A DNA stretch of 64,000 bases from positions 1-64,000 of the forward strand of contig NZ_WTVA01000014.1 in NCBI RefSeq assembly GCF_009882935.1, given 5' to 3'. Under the pieces are notes generated by a model. The model did not search any database. It was given only the letters and a program-made list of their open reading frames with translations, and was not told the origin of the DNA. Positions 8,314-17,677 of this stretch are shown in pieces. The first letter of the stretch is position 1. Each line of letters opens with the position of its first letter. The DNA is from Sneathiella chungangensis. Its GTDB lineage: Bacteria; Pseudomonadota; Alphaproteobacteria; Sneathiellales; Sneathiellaceae. A program made the translations under genes and the position numbers.

Positions 8314-8676
8314 ATGGAGATTGTTGTGCTGCAAGCTGAAATTTTGGAGCAATCGGTTGCGAACAGATTCGAAAAGCGCGGGGCGTTTCGCGTCTCTAAT
8401 CCTGTCCTGAGCGTCGAGATTGATGGTGCCCGCTTCTCAACGGAGAACTGGTCGCTGGACGGACTACTGCTCAATGGTGTTCCCGAACATGTCAAACTGG
8501 ATACGCCTGTTGAAGGTATTATCGGCCCCGTCGGCTCGCCGGAAATGTGTCGATTTGGCGGACGTATTGTGCGGCTGGACGAAAGCAAGATGACCACGGC
8601 GATCGAACTCGACGAAAAAAGTGCCGATGTCGCTGCGCTTTTGCCACTTTGGGTATTGAAATACGGCGCACGTTAG
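8314..8676 (+). CDS. PilZ-like domain protein
   Basis: 120-residue small protein. The N-terminal part has FEKRGAFRV (resembling the RxxxR c-di-GMP-binding motif region) and the following strand has ENWSLDGLLL, which resembles the (D/N)xSxxG motif. The rest gives short beta strands as in a PilZ barrel (GRIVRLDESKMTTAIELD). It probably binds cyclic di-GMP, although the first motif is not perfect (K-R-G-A-F-R). No operon partner: the next gene is the riboswitch-controlled sdaA. The exact start is uncertain because the Shine-Dalgarno is weak. Confidence 0.6.
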   Translation: MEIVVLQAEILEQSVANRFEKRGAFRVSNPVLSVEIDGARFSTENWSLDGLLLNGVPEHVKLDTPVEGIIGPVGSPEMCRFGGRIVRLDESKMTTAIELDEKSADVAALLPLWVLKYGAR

Positions 8677-8770
8677 ACCGGGCGCCAACATCATGCGCTT
8701 GACAAGACCGCCTTGCAATACCTAAGGTTGATCGGAAATCCGGTTATGACCGGTATTCCTTGATTATCCT

Positions 8771-8955
8771 GATGGGAGAGACCGGCCTGGCCGGCGCCGA
8801 AGGAGCAACCGCCCCGGAAACTCTCAGGCACATGTACCGTCGGGAAAGAGGGCTCTGGAGAGAATGCGGCGGCTGCGGTCGGACGCATCACCGAAGAGGT
8901 AAGCCGGAATTGGTTTGGCGTAATCTTTCAGGTATAGGGACAGAGGGGGCATCTA
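8771..8955 (+). ncRNA. Tandem glycine riboswitch
   Basis: Two glycine aptamers in tandem precede the serine dehydratase gene. Aptamer 1 (about 8771-8850) shows GGGAGAGACC, then GCCGAAGGAGCAACCGCCC and GAAACTCTCAGGCA. Aptamer 2 (about 8851-8955) shows GGGCTCTGGAGAGA, CACCGAAGAGGTAAGCC, ATCTTTCAGGTA and the typical closing GGGACAGAGGGGG. A TTGACA at 8699-8704 is a plausible -35 box about 70 bp upstream. Glycine binding normally turns expression on; a separate terminator hairpin is not obvious, so control may be at translation of the sdaA start about 50 nt downstream. Confidence 0.92.
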
Positions 8956-9001
8956 TCTAACGCATTGGCAACCATGCCAAAGTGAGAAAGGGTGCCTTGA
9001 T

Positions 9002-10474
9002 ATGACGAAAATCTCCAATTCCGGTCTCGGCAATGTCATGCCCGTCGTGCCGTCCAGACCTGCGGCGCCATCCGACCCCACGTCCCAACTCGACGTCAAT
9101 ATCAGTGTCACCGATCTCTACACGATTGGCATCGGCCCCTCGAGCTCCCACACGGTCGGACCGATGCGCGCGGCGAAGCGATTTGTCGATCGACTGGAAA
9201 CAGAAGGGCTGCTTGCATCAACCGGCCGTTTGCTCATCGAACTATACGGATCACTGGCGCTTACCGGCCATGGCCACGCGTCGGACATTGCCATTCTTCT
9301 CGGATTGAGCGGCAAGCGGCCGTCGACAATCGACCCGGAAGAGGTTCAGCCATTGGTAGCGCAGATAAGAGATAGCGGCAGAATCCTCCTAAACTGTCTT
9401 CACGAAATACCCTTTTATGAAGACCAGAACCTGCATTTCCTGAAAGATCAGCTCCTTCCCGAACATTCAAACGGCATGCGGTTTTACGCCTATAGCTCCG
9501 ACGGGGAAGAATTGTTCTGCCGGGATTATTTTTCGGTAGGAGGCGGCTATGTCGTCTCCCACAACGAAGGTGACCGGGCGGAGACCCGTGGGCATAACAT
9601 CACGCTTCCCTACCCTTTTACATCGGCGAAGGAGTTACTCGCCATGGGAAAGGAAAGCGGACTGAGCATTGCCGAAATGATGCTCGCCAATGAGGCAAGC
9701 TGGCGATCGGAGGAGGAGACCTTCAGCTTTCTCGACCAGGTGAATGACGCGATGATTGGCAGCATCAAACGCGGATGCGAAGGAAAAGGCATTTTACCGG
9801 GCGGCTTGAAGGTAAAGCGCCGCGCGAATGCGCTTTACCGTGAACTCATGGAAAACCCCGAAAAAGCGTCGCGGGATCCTCTGACCGTGCTCGACTGGGT
9901 GAACCTTTATGCGCTGGCCGTCAATGAGGAGAATGCAGCAGGCGGGCGGGTCGTTACCGCGCCGACAAATGGCGCGGCGGGCGTCATTCCGGCGGTCCTC
10001 AAATATTACCAGCGCTTCTGTCCGGGCGTGACCAAGGAAGGCACGCGGAATTTTCTGCTGACCGCGGCGGCAATCGGCGCCATTTACAAGAAAAGAGCCT
10101 CAATTTCCGCCGCCGAAATGGGCTGTCAGGGGGAAGTGGGCGTTGCCTGCTCGATGGCGGCCGGGGCCCTTACCGCGGTCCTGGGCGGCACCAACGAGCA
10201 GGTGGAAAACGCGGCGGAAATCGGCATGGAACATAATCTCGGCCTCACCTGCGATCCTATCGGCGGGCTCGTACAGATCCCCTGTATCGAACGCAACACC
10301 ATGGGCGCCATGAAGGCGATCAATGCCTGCCGGCTTGCGCTCTCCGGCGACGGCACACATGTCGTTTCGCTTGATGAAGTGATTGAAACCATGCGCCAGA
10401 CGGGCGTCGACATGCTCAGCAAGTACAAGGAAACCTCGCAGGGAGGCCTCGCGGTGAATGTCGTCGAATGCTGA
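9002..10474 (+). CDS. sdaA: L-serine dehydratase (ammonia-lyase), iron-sulfur type
   Basis: 490-residue single-chain enzyme deaminating L-serine to pyruvate and ammonia with a catalytic [4Fe-4S] cluster. The N-terminal beta domain starts with [24 protein letters not shown], and the C-terminal alpha domain carries [15 protein letters not shown] and the cysteine motifs [16 protein letters not shown] (near residue 375-385) and LTCDPIGG that bind the cluster. A roughly 30-residue Pro/Ser-rich N-terminal extension is unusual, and a later start is possible. A glycine riboswitch lies upstream, linking serine breakdown to glycine excess through serine hydroxymethyltransferase. Confidence 0.95.
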   Translation: MTKISNSGLGNVMPVVPSRPAAPSDPTSQLDVNISVTDLYTIGIGPSSSHTVGPMRAAKRFVDRLETEGLLASTGRLLIELYGSLALTGHGHASDIAILLGLSGKRPSTIDPEEVQPLVAQIRDSGRILLNCLHEIPFYEDQNLHFLKDQLLPEHSNGMRFYAYSSDGEELFCRDYFSVGGGYVVSHNEGDRAETRGHNITLPYPFTSAKELLAMGKESGLSIAEMMLANEASWRSEEETFSFLDQVNDAMIGSIKRGCEGKGILPGGLKVKRRANALYRELMENPEKASRDPLTVLDWVNLYALAVNEENAAGGRVVTAPTNGAAGVIPAVLKYYQRFCPGVTKEGTRNFLLTAAAIGAIYKKRASISAAEMGCQGEVGVACSMAAGALTAVLGGTNEQVENAAEIGMEHNLGLTCDPIGGLVQIPCIERNTMGAMKAINACRLALSGDGTHVVSLDEVIETMRQTGVDMLSKYKETSQGGLAVNVVEC

Positions 10475-10478
10475 ACCT

Positions 10479-11330
10479 TCAGTCCTGACGCGTTAGCATC
10501 TTCTGGATATGAAGCGGCAGGGCGAAGGCGGCGAGATGAACTTCCGGCGTATAATAGTCCGTCGTGATTCCGGATTCCATATAACGTTCAGCAAGCTTTG
10601 ACAGACTTACTTTCCGGTGGTCCGTATCATCCGTCGCCCAACCGAAAGCCATAACGCCACCGACGTAACTCGGGATTGCCGCAAGGTAAAAGCTGACATC
10701 CCTGAACAGACCGCCCAGCCGGTCATAGCTTGTCCGGAGCTCGCTTTCCTGCACGTAAGGAACGCCGTTCTGGGTAATGATGATACCGCCCGCCGTCAGG
10801 CAGGACTTGCAGTCCCGGTAGAATTCCTCCGAATAGAGAACCTCGCCAGGCCCATGCGGATCTGTGCTGTCGATGATGATCACATCCCAACGCTGCTTGG
10901 CATCCTTGACGTATTTGCAGCCATCCGCAATGACGAGCTCTAACCTCGGATCGTCAAATGCCCCGCCGGAGACCGACGGCATATACTTCTTGCTAAGCTC
11001 GACGACCGACCGATCAATATCGACCATAGTAACTTCGATATTCTGATATTTCATGAACTGGCGGGCCGCGCCGCCGTCGCCACCACCGATGATCAATGCC
11101 CGGCGTACCCGCCCATGCGCCAACATCGGAACATGGACAAACATCTCATGATAGATGAATTCATCCTTCTCCGTCGTCTGGATAGCCCCGTCGAGGGACA
11201 TGACACGGCCAAACTGCTTGTTTTCGAAAATCATCAGGTCCTGCAGCTCAGTCTGCTCGCGATAAATCACCTCGTCGACCTTGAGCGCAAGATTAACGCC
11301 GGAATGCAGTCCCTCGTCAAACAGTCGCAT
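10479..11330 (-). CDS. speE: Spermidine synthase (polyamine aminopropyltransferase)
   Basis: 283-residue enzyme transferring the aminopropyl group of decarboxylated SAM to putrescine. Seen: LDGAIQTTEKDEFIYHEM (gatekeeper region), the nucleotide-binding GGGDGGAARQ, VDIDRSVVELSKKYMP, and the catalytic-loop IIIDSTDPHGPGEVLYSEEFY. The start at MRLFDEG is set by AAAAGGGGGATC upstream and by one-base overlap with the speD stop (TGATG), the classic coupling of the speD-speE operon; a 34-residue longer frame runs into speD and is rejected. Confidence 0.95.
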   Translation of the reverse strand: MRLFDEGLHSGVNLALKVDEVIYREQTELQDLMIFENKQFGRVMSLDGAIQTTEKDEFIYHEMFVHVPMLAHGRVRRALIIGGGDGGAARQFMKYQNIEVTMVDIDRSVVELSKKYMPSVSGGAFDDPRLELVIADGCKYVKDAKQRWDVIIIDSTDPHGPGEVLYSEEFYRDCKSCLTAGGIIITQNGVPYVQESELRTSYDRLGGLFRDVSFYLAAIPSYVGGVMAFGWATDDTDHRKVSLSKLAERYMESGITTDYYTPEVHLAAFALPLHIQKMLTRQD

Positions 11331-11743
11331 CAATTGACGATCCCCCTTTTGATTTCGTTCAGTTGCAGGGTTTCCGGCTTGAACGCCTCCTGCAACACGG
11401 CGACAGCCTTGTAGGGATCCGTTTTTCCGCACATAAAGATATCCAGCGCCATATAGCCCCGCTCCGGCCAGCTGTGAAAACTGATGTGGCTCTCGGCGAG
11501 CACCGCGACCCCTGAAAGGCCATTGGGCTCGAAAGCATGAATGTGAAAATGCAGCAATGTCGCGCCGGCTTCATCGATAGCGTGCCGCAACGTTGTCTCG
11601 ATCAATACCGGATCGTTGAAGCCGTCACCGCCCCACAGATCGATAATCAAATGAGTTCCGGCGAAGGTAAGTCCATCCTTATGGACGAAGTAATCAAGCC
11701 TGTCTTGTTCTGCTGCGATCATCTTACCGTCATTCTCGAGCAT
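11330..11743 (-). CDS. speD: S-adenosylmethionine decarboxylase proenzyme
   Basis: 137-residue proenzyme of the short bacterial class (SpeH-like). Self-cleavage before Ser85 in AESHISFHSWPE would make the pyruvoyl cofactor; FHIHAFEPNGLSGVAVLAESH and GYMALDIFMCG are family hallmarks including the catalytic His and Cys. It supplies decarboxylated SAM to the overlapping speE. An internal ATG at 11722 is an alternative start; the upstream one has a CGCGGGA purine stretch close by. Confidence 0.95.
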   Translation of the reverse strand: MLENDGKMIAAEQDRLDYFVHKDGLTFAGTHLIIDLWGGDGFNDPVLIETTLRHAIDEAGATLLHFHIHAFEPNGLSGVAVLAESHISFHSWPERGYMALDIFMCGKTDPYKAVAVLQEAFKPETLQLNEIKRGIVN

Positions 11744-11904
11744 TTTCCCGCGAATGCCTCCTTCAGTGCCATACCATAAGGTGCCGCGTTATCGCCGAGA
11801 CAGCCTGCAAGCGCAAGAAAAATTTGGTAACCCGGCTTGAGTTTCAAAGGCGGATCGGCGCAAGATGAGCCATGCGATGCGCAGGATATGAAGAGGCTAC
11901 AGAA

Positions 11905-12561
11905 ATGCCCGGCAAAACCATTGAACTCTTCAACTTCGAATTCAGTGTTTATGGCCGAATAGTCAAAATCATTCTGGCGGAAAAGAGAATCGCGTATGAC
12001 ACCCATCCGGTCAATCCCTTCGCTGACGATTTGCCGCGCAACTACCTCTCGATACATCCCTTCAAAAGAGTCCCCGCACTCCGGCATGGGGAATTCATTC
12101 TTTATGAGACAAACGCGATTACGCAGTATCTCGACGAGACTTTTTGCGGGCCGTCGATGCAGCCAGACAACGCGACCGAACGGGCCAAAATGCGGCAGAT
12201 CATTTCTATTATTGACAGTTATGGCTACATCCCGCTCGTGCGAAAAGTCTTTTCAGAACGCGTCTTCAAACCGGCGTTCGACGAAGAAACAAATGAAGCC
12301 ATTTTGTGCAAGGGCTTGGAAGAAAGCGCACCGGTATTGGCCGCTCTTGAAAATCTGGTATGCGATCTGGGATATATGGCGGCGGCGCACTATTCACTCG
12401 CCGATGCGCATGTCATCCCGATGATCGATTATTTTGTGATGGCCCCGGAAGGCGCCGCCATGTTCAACAACTATCCAAAACTGACCTTATGGTGGGATGG
12501 GGTAAAGGAGCGGCCCAGCACCATTTCTACAAGACCGGTTTTACTATCCGCAAAGGCGTAG
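11905..12561 (+). CDS. Glutathione S-transferase family protein
   Basis: 218-residue cytosolic GST-like protein: thioredoxin-fold N-domain (ELFNFEFSVYGRIVKIILAEK, with the Ser of SVYGR at the catalytic position, then KRVPALRHGEFILYETNAITQYLDE containing the cis-Pro and the ES/ET-N-A-I motif) and an all-helical C-domain with LADAHVIPMIDYF. GST-like genes are known neighbours of some box benzoyl-CoA clusters, where they may scavenge reactive epoxide; here it lies 400 bp from boxB on the opposite strand. Start at 11905 follows GAAGAGG. Confidence 0.88.
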   Translation: MPGKTIELFNFEFSVYGRIVKIILAEKRIAYDTHPVNPFADDLPRNYLSIHPFKRVPALRHGEFILYETNAITQYLDETFCGPSMQPDNATERAKMRQIISIIDSYGYIPLVRKVFSERVFKPAFDEETNEAILCKGLEESAPVLAALENLVCDLGYMAAAHYSLADAHVIPMIDYFVMAPEGAAMFNNYPKLTLWWDGVKERPSTISTRPVLLSAKA

Positions 12562-12630
12562 ACATCCAGATGCAAAAGTTGAAGATAGGCTCGATTTTGA
12601 TTGAGGAATTTTTACAGGTAGGAATTCGAC

Positions 12631-12942
12631 ATGCGTCTCATCAAGCCAACTGATTTTGAAGGTGAAAATCCCTGGGACGCACTGGATATCGAAAAGATAG
12701 CGAACGCCACAGTTCGCCTTCACTGGACAGACCAACCCTATATTTGGCATGTGAATGATGGTGCAGAAGTCTTCGTCCTGTTGGATGGCAGGGTCGATAT
12801 GCATGTAAGAGAGGACGGTCAGGAAAAAATTCTATCGCTTTCTCCCGGCGATATTTTCCATGCGGAAGCCGGCGATGAGCATAAAGCTGTCCCGCTTACG
12901 CTGGCCCGTATTCTGGTGATCGAGACTGAAGGGAGTATTTAA
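12631..12942 (+). CDS. Small cupin-domain protein
   Basis: 103-residue single cupin barrel. Motif 1 is WHVNDGAEVFVLLDGRVDMHV and motif 2 is LSPGDIFHAEAGDEHKAVP; His and Glu metal-ligand candidates are present. It could be a sensor, an isomerase or a small dioxygenase; nothing in the sequence decides. It has a good ribosome site (AGGTAGGA) and lies 69 bp after the GST gene, converging on boxB, so it may belong to the aromatic-acid cluster. Confidence 0.8.
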   Translation: MRLIKPTDFEGENPWDALDIEKIANATVRLHWTDQPYIWHVNDGAEVFVLLDGRVDMHVREDGQEKILSLSPGDIFHAEAGDEHKAVPLTLARILVIETEGSI

Positions 12943-12963
12943 CTCCCGGTATCAGAATTGCGC

Positions 12964-14388
12964 TTATTGCAAATGCACATATTCATATTCGACAGGCAAA
13001 TTGTTGATGCCGCGATCGGGGGCGGCGATCCAGCCCGCCATTTTCCCGGGTTCGGTTACCTGCTGCATCAAGCTATGAATATATGCCCGGTCGCTTTCTG
13101 ACGGGAGGAACTCGTCGTGACGGCGGTTGAATTCCGCCTCTGAAATGATCTCGCCATTCGGTGCGGTCGGCACGCCAGCCCAGGCGCCAATATTGCGGCG
13201 AAACCGGCTTGAGGGTAATTCAATCACAAAGTCGATACCTGACTTCTTGATCATCCGGTTCCAACGCGTGACGCCGACCATGCAATCCTTGATATAGGCG
13301 TTGCGCACCTGATCGTTGATTGCACTGCGAACGGCAACCTCCTCAATACGGACGCCGCCTTTTTCATCCGGCACTTCTATGTTCATAACCGAATCACGCG
13401 CGATATGGTCTTCATATCCTCGCTCGTCCGGCCGCCCCTTGATCCCATTGGCGAAGGTAATGGCCGCATTCGAGGAAATTTCCGCACCGAACAGATCCAT
13501 GCAGGAGGAGAACCAGAAATTTACAAAGCGCTTCAAAGTTGGCAAATCAATGACCCCCGCCTTCCGTAATACGGCCGGATCATCCGTTTTAAGTTCGTTC
13601 ATAATCTCCAGGGTTCGCCTGATGATCCGGCTGATCCCTGTCTCGCCCACATACATGTGATGGGCCTCCTCCGTCAGCATGAACTGACAGGTGCGTGCGA
13701 GGGGGTCAAAAGACGATTCGGCTAGGCATTTCAGCTGGTACTTCCCGTCTCGGTCCGTGAAATAGGTGAACATGAAGAAAGAAAGCCACTCGCTGATCGG
13801 CTCGTTAAAGGTGCCTAGAATACGCGGGTTGTCCTCGCTTCCCGAATGGCGCATCAGGAGATCCTCCGCCTCCTCCCGGCCGTCGCGGCCAAAATAGGCG
13901 TGCAGAAGATATACCATCGCCCAGAGATGGCGTCCCTCCTCCACATTGACCTGGAACAGGTTTCGCAAATCGAAAAGCGACGGGCAGGTTTGCCCAAGCA
14001 ATCTTTGTTGTTCGACGGAGGCAGGTTCCGTATCGCCCTGCGTCACGATCAGCCGGCGAAGGATAGACCGGTACTCGCCCGGAACCTGCTGCCAGACCGG
14101 TTTGCCGAAATCATCGCCAAAACCGATGGTGCGGTCTTTCTCCTGATCGGCAAGGAAGATGCCCCAACGATAATCCGGCATCTTCACCGCGCCGAAAGTC
14201 GCCCACCCCTTGGCATCGACGGAGGTCGCGGTGCGAAGATATACGTCGCTGGTCTGAAATCCCTCCGGCCCCAGTTCCTGCCACCAGTCCAGAAAACGGG
14301 GCTGCCAATGCTCCAGCGCACGCTGCAGGCGGCGGTCATTGCCAAGATCGACATTATTGGGGATTCGCTCCTGATAATTGATCGCCAT
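12964..14388 (-). CDS. boxB: Benzoyl-CoA 2,3-epoxidase, di-iron subunit BoxB
   Basis: 474-residue class I di-iron oxygenase that converts benzoyl-CoA to the 2,3-epoxide. The two carboxylate/His iron motifs are seen as NVEEGRHLWAMVYLL and LTEEAHHMYVGETG, separated by the segment NEPISEWLSFFMFTYFTDRDG. Length matches known BoxB proteins (about 475). ATG 14388 has AAAGGAGAGTATAGG in front, inside the end of boxC; a 52-residue longer frame is rejected. It is the second gene of a boxC-boxB operon. The reductase partner BoxA, usually adjacent, is not encoded in this window. Confidence 0.96.
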   Translation of the reverse strand: MAINYQERIPNNVDLGNDRRLQRALEHWQPRFLDWWQELGPEGFQTSDVYLRTATSVDAKGWATFGAVKMPDYRWGIFLADQEKDRTIGFGDDFGKPVWQQVPGEYRSILRRLIVTQGDTEPASVEQQRLLGQTCPSLFDLRNLFQVNVEEGRHLWAMVYLLHAYFGRDGREEAEDLLMRHSGSEDNPRILGTFNEPISEWLSFFMFTYFTDRDGKYQLKCLAESSFDPLARTCQFMLTEEAHHMYVGETGISRIIRRTLEIMNELKTDDPAVLRKAGVIDLPTLKRFVNFWFSSCMDLFGAEISSNAAITFANGIKGRPDERGYEDHIARDSVMNIEVPDEKGGVRIEEVAVRSAINDQVRNAYIKDCMVGVTRWNRMIKKSGIDFVIELPSSRFRRNIGAWAGVPTAPNGEIISEAEFNRRHDEFLPSESDRAYIHSLMQQVTEPGKMAGWIAAPDRGINNLPVEYEYVHLQ

Positions 14389-14389
14389 C

Positions 14390-16033
14390 CTATACTCTCC
14401 TTTTGTCAAATTCCGCTTTTGTGCCACTGCCGAACAGTTTGAGAGCACCTTTCTCACCAACTGCGTTGGGACGGTTAAAAATCCAGTTCTGCCAGGCGGA
14501 AAGCCGCCCGAATATTTTGGTTTCAGCTGTCTCGCGACCGCCAAATCTCAGGTTGGCCTCAAGCCCGGTGAGCGCATCTGGAGACAGGCTCGCCCGCTCT
14601 TCTATGAGAAGACGGATTTCCTCCTCCCAGTCGATGTCATCGGGAATGAAGGTCACCAATCCCTTTTCTTCGGCCTCGATCGCCCCGATCTTCTCGGCAA
14701 CCTGTTGCTTTAGAACATTAAGGACAGTCTCTTCTTCATAAAAGCGGCGGGCCAGGCGGGACATGCTGTTCACTGCCACATAGGCTCCGAAATTCATCGG
14801 ACTCAAGGCAATATGCGGGGGATTGCCGTCTTCTTCAGCGATGTCGAGCATGTAAATTCGATCGGCGGCAAGCGCAAGCTCATACAGCGTTCCTGCGAAA
14901 CAGGAGCCTTCCTCGACAAGCGCGAACAGACTGCGAGAAGAAACATCGAGGCGCGCTAGCGTGCGTCGCAACATGCCAATCACCTCTCGGACCAACCAAT
15001 CTTCCTGCTGCTCGGCGAGGATCGCATCGACCCGCAGAACATTATCGATATCACCCCGTGTCTTCAAAAGGATCGTTCCGATATCCTCGTTATTCGCGCG
15101 CAGCATCAGGATGGCATCATCCAGCTCGCGCGCCATGGCCAGAGGCCACCAGTTCGCACCTTCCTCATGGATCGTCTTGAGGGTATCGGCCATGTTGTTG
15201 TCCGGCGCAGAAACCGTCAAGGTCGCGCAACCAAGCGTCGCGTCAAGCGTGACATCGACATGACGGTAATGATATCCAAGATCGTCAATCTTTCTGGCCA
15301 GCGGCGGGAGGATAATACCCTCTGCCTGCTCTGGCCGGCGACTGTCGGCCGCCAGTTCCCTTGCGCGTTTCTTTACCTTCTCATCGAAGGAGTTGCGCGG
15401 CACGACTTCGTCAACCAGTCGCCAGTCTTTCGCCCGGCGCCCCCGCACGCCATCGGGATTGGTGCAGAAAACATCGGCAAGGTCATGGCGGACTTTTCGT
15501 TTGTCGGTGAGACGCGTAAGCCCTCCCGTCCCTGGAAGAACGCCAAGGAGCGGAACTTCCGGCAGGCTCACCGCGCTGGACCGGTCGTCAATCAGGAAGA
15601 TTTCATCGCAGGCAAGCGCAAGCTCATAGCCGCCGCCGGCTGTAGTCCCGTTGCAGGCGGCAAGGAACCTGATGCCGGAATAACGGCTCGAATCCTCGAT
15701 ACTATTGCGGGTTTCATTCGTGAATTTGCAAAAATTGACCTTCCATCCGTGAGACGATGTCCCAAGCATGTAAATATTCGCGCCAGCGCAGAACATTTTC
15801 TCCAGTCCACTGGTGATAACGACGGTACGAACCGTCGGATGCTCGAAGCGAATGCGCTGGAGCGCATCATGCAACTCAATGTCAACGCCAAGGTCATAGG
15901 AGTTGAGCTTGAGCTGATAACCGGGGACGAGCCCGCCGTCTTCGTCAACGGCCAGCGTGAGTGTCGCAACGGGGCCGTCGACAGACAGGCGCCAATGGCG
16001 ATAGTTGTCTGGATGCCGGTCAAACGTAATCAT
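14390..16033 (-). CDS. boxC: 2,3-epoxybenzoyl-CoA dihydrolase BoxC
   Basis: 547-residue enzyme of the crotonase superfamily that opens the ring of 2,3-epoxybenzoyl-CoA, giving 3,4-dehydroadipyl-CoA semialdehyde and formate. Seen: MFCAGANIYMLGTSSHGWKVNFCKFTNETRN, LAACNGTTAGGGYELALACDEIFL and LPEVPLLGVLPGTGGLTRLTDKRKVRHD, which identify BoxC, then a second crotonase-like half with EEGSCFAGTLYELALAADRIY. ATG 16033 is taken; an in-frame TTG at 16048 would add five residues. The stop TAG is one base before the boxB ATG. The upstream region includes a TTGACA-like -35 (complement of 16093-16098) inside the end of boxR, so the operon may have its own promoter. Confidence 0.96.
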   Translation of the reverse strand: MITFDRHPDNYRHWRLSVDGPVATLTLAVDEDGGLVPGYQLKLNSYDLGVDIELHDALQRIRFEHPTVRTVVITSGLEKMFCAGANIYMLGTSSHGWKVNFCKFTNETRNSIEDSSRYSGIRFLAACNGTTAGGGYELALACDEIFLIDDRSSAVSLPEVPLLGVLPGTGGLTRLTDKRKVRHDLADVFCTNPDGVRGRRAKDWRLVDEVVPRNSFDEKVKKRARELAADSRRPEQAEGIILPPLARKIDDLGYHYRHVDVTLDATLGCATLTVSAPDNNMADTLKTIHEEGANWWPLAMARELDDAILMLRANNEDIGTILLKTRGDIDNVLRVDAILAEQQEDWLVREVIGMLRRTLARLDVSSRSLFALVEEGSCFAGTLYELALAADRIYMLDIAEEDGNPPHIALSPMNFGAYVAVNSMSRLARRFYEEETVLNVLKQQVAEKIGAIEAEEKGLVTFIPDDIDWEEEIRLLIEERASLSPDALTGLEANLRFGGRETAETKIFGRLSAWQNWIFNRPNAVGEKGALKLFGSGTKAEFDKRRV

Positions 16034-16094
16034 GGGTGCGCGATCCAATTTTATGAAATATAGTTATCCTACCTAATATGCACTTTAATTCATG

Positions 16095-17012
16095 TCAAGC
16101 AGTTTGCCGCTCGTTCAACTTGAGTAGACCTCCCACCACTTGCCTCAAATCCTCCAAGCTCTCCTCGACCGTCCGGCCCGACGTATTGCAAGTGGCGTCG
16201 GCCCGGCTGTACAGGGGCGTCCTTGCGGAGAGGATCTGCTTAAGATCCGCCATCGCCTCGCGATTACCGACCATCGGGCGCATGTCGCCCTGGGCGACAA
16301 CCCGGGACATATGCTCTTCCGGCCGCGCGCACAGCCAGATCACATGCGTGCGCCGCAAGAGAAGGGAGAAAGTCTGCTCGTCAGCGACAATACTTCCGCC
16401 GGTGGCGATCACCACCTCGTCCTGATTGGTGACGATATCCGTAAGGCAGCGGTGCTCCAGCCGCCTGAAGGAGGGCTGCCCGGCAAGCGAGAAAATTTCA
16501 TCAAGGCCGGCACCGAATTCTTTTTCGATCCGTTTATTGAGTTCAATAAAGCCATATCCCAACTTCTCGGCGAGACGCGCGCCAAGTGTCGATTTTCCGG
16601 CCCCGCGAAGACCGATCAGGGCAATCCGGCGACCCTTCGCCGCATCTTCGGACTTCGCCAGCCGCTCGCGAATAACGCCGATTGCGATGGCCAGCTGATC
16701 CGACGGCAGCCGCTTCGCGAGCTGATAGAGCCCCCTCATTTCCGGGCTGAGCTGATCACCGACGGCGACGAGGTCGATCAACGTCATGTCCATCGCGGCG
16801 GCAATCTGCCGGAGGACCAACATGGAGGCATTTCCCTCACCCGATTCCAACTTGGCGAGATATCGCTCCGACACCCCGGAGTCGCGGGCAAGTATTCGGC
16901 GCGTCATGCCCCGCTTGGCTCTGGCCGCCCGGACATGAGCTCCCAGCTCCGAAAGAAAATCGCCAGCCTGACCACTCTCCCGTCGCGAGCTCTCAAGTGA
17001 CACCTTGCTCAT
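16095..17012 (-). CDS. boxR: BoxR/BzdR-type regulator (XRE HTH fused to shikimate-kinase-like domain)
   Basis: 305-residue fusion. Residues about 20-80 are an XRE helix-turn-helix (LGAHVRAARAKRGMTRRILARDSGVSERYLAKLESGEGNASM); residues about 125-295 are a shikimate-kinase-like domain with P-loop IGLRGAGKSTLGARLAEKLG. This architecture is that of BzdR/BoxR of Azoarcus, repressors that release DNA on binding benzoyl-CoA. It lies upstream of boxC on the same strand and is divergent from the flavodoxin-benzoate ligase run, so it probably controls both. Single TGCA tetramers occur in both upstream regions (near 16078 and 17053), but I cannot show a paired operator. Confidence 0.93.
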   Translation of the reverse strand: MSKVSLESSRRESGQAGDFLSELGAHVRAARAKRGMTRRILARDSGVSERYLAKLESGEGNASMLVLRQIAAAMDMTLIDLVAVGDQLSPEMRGLYQLAKRLPSDQLAIAIGVIRERLAKSEDAAKGRRIALIGLRGAGKSTLGARLAEKLGYGFIELNKRIEKEFGAGLDEIFSLAGQPSFRRLEHRCLTDIVTNQDEVVIATGGSIVADEQTFSLLLRRTHVIWLCARPEEHMSRVVAQGDMRPMVGNREAMADLKQILSARTPLYSRADATCNTSGRTVEESLEDLRQVVGGLLKLNERQTA

Positions 17013-17107
17013 TTGTTTCTCACCGCCATTTGATCATTATCTGCTGGACAAAATGCATTATATTTCCTATTTCGTCATTTGAGTAGTTGTTTTTGGAGAA
17101 AAGCGAT

Positions 17108-17572
17108 TTGCCGGATCAAATTAAAATCCTCGTTAGCACGATGACGGGAACCGCAGAGCTTGTGGCTGAAGAAATTGCCGACGCGTTTACGGCCAAAGGG
17201 CAGAAATCCGAAATTTTGCTGATGGATGATCTTGATGCCGAAGTTCTGGCAAACGGCTCCGCTTTTATAATATGCACCTCGACTTACGGGCAGGGCGACG
17301 TGCCGGACAACGGACAAGCCTTCATGGAGAACCTGAATTCTCTGGCCCCCGATCTTTCAGGCATTAAATACGGTGTTTTCGCGCTCGGAGACCTGACCTA
17401 TCATCAGACATTCTGCAACGCGGGCAATTTGTTTGACGCGGCCTTTCAGAAATTCGGCGCACAGCGCATCGGGCAAATCATGCGCCATGATGCCTCTTCA
17501 GGAGAACTACCGGAAGATTGCGCCGCCGAGTGGGCGGAGGAATGGCTCGAGGAGCTCGTGGCAACAGCGTAG
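17108..17572 (+). CDS. Short-chain flavodoxin (MioC-like) in the box cluster
   Basis: 154-residue FMN-binding flavodoxin. The first strand and phosphate loop are KILVSTMTGTAELVAEEIA; ICTSTYGQGDVPDNGQAF and VFALGDLTYHQTFCNAG are the 50s and 90s loops that hold the flavin ring, giving a short-chain MioC/CysJ-like flavodoxin. No ATG fits: the start is TTG 17108, with TTGGAGAAA nine bases upstream. It is divergent from boxR and precedes benzoate-CoA ligase. With no boxA nearby, it is the obvious candidate electron carrier to BoxB; that is inference, not family knowledge. Confidence 0.85.
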   Translation: MPDQIKILVSTMTGTAELVAEEIADAFTAKGQKSEILLMDDLDAEVLANGSAFIICTSTYGQGDVPDNGQAFMENLNSLAPDLSGIKYGVFALGDLTYHQTFCNAGNLFDAAFQKFGAQRIGQIMRHDASSGELPEDCAAEWAEEWLEELVATA

Positions 17573-17677
17573 GATCGCGGCAGGACATGCTTGCCGAAGA
17601 GCCCGATAAAAATATAAACTATTCCGGCGCGCAAAAAACAACAACACGTTGGCGCCGGTATTCTTGGGAGGAATGGG

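Noticed and set aside
15167-16063. 298-codon open frame on the plus strand
   Set aside because: Antisense to boxC; composition typical of shadow frames.
16034-17107. BoxR operators based on TGCA pairs
   Set aside because: Only isolated TGCA tetramers are present near the boxC and flavodoxin starts; the paired arrangement described for BzdR-type repressors is not visible.
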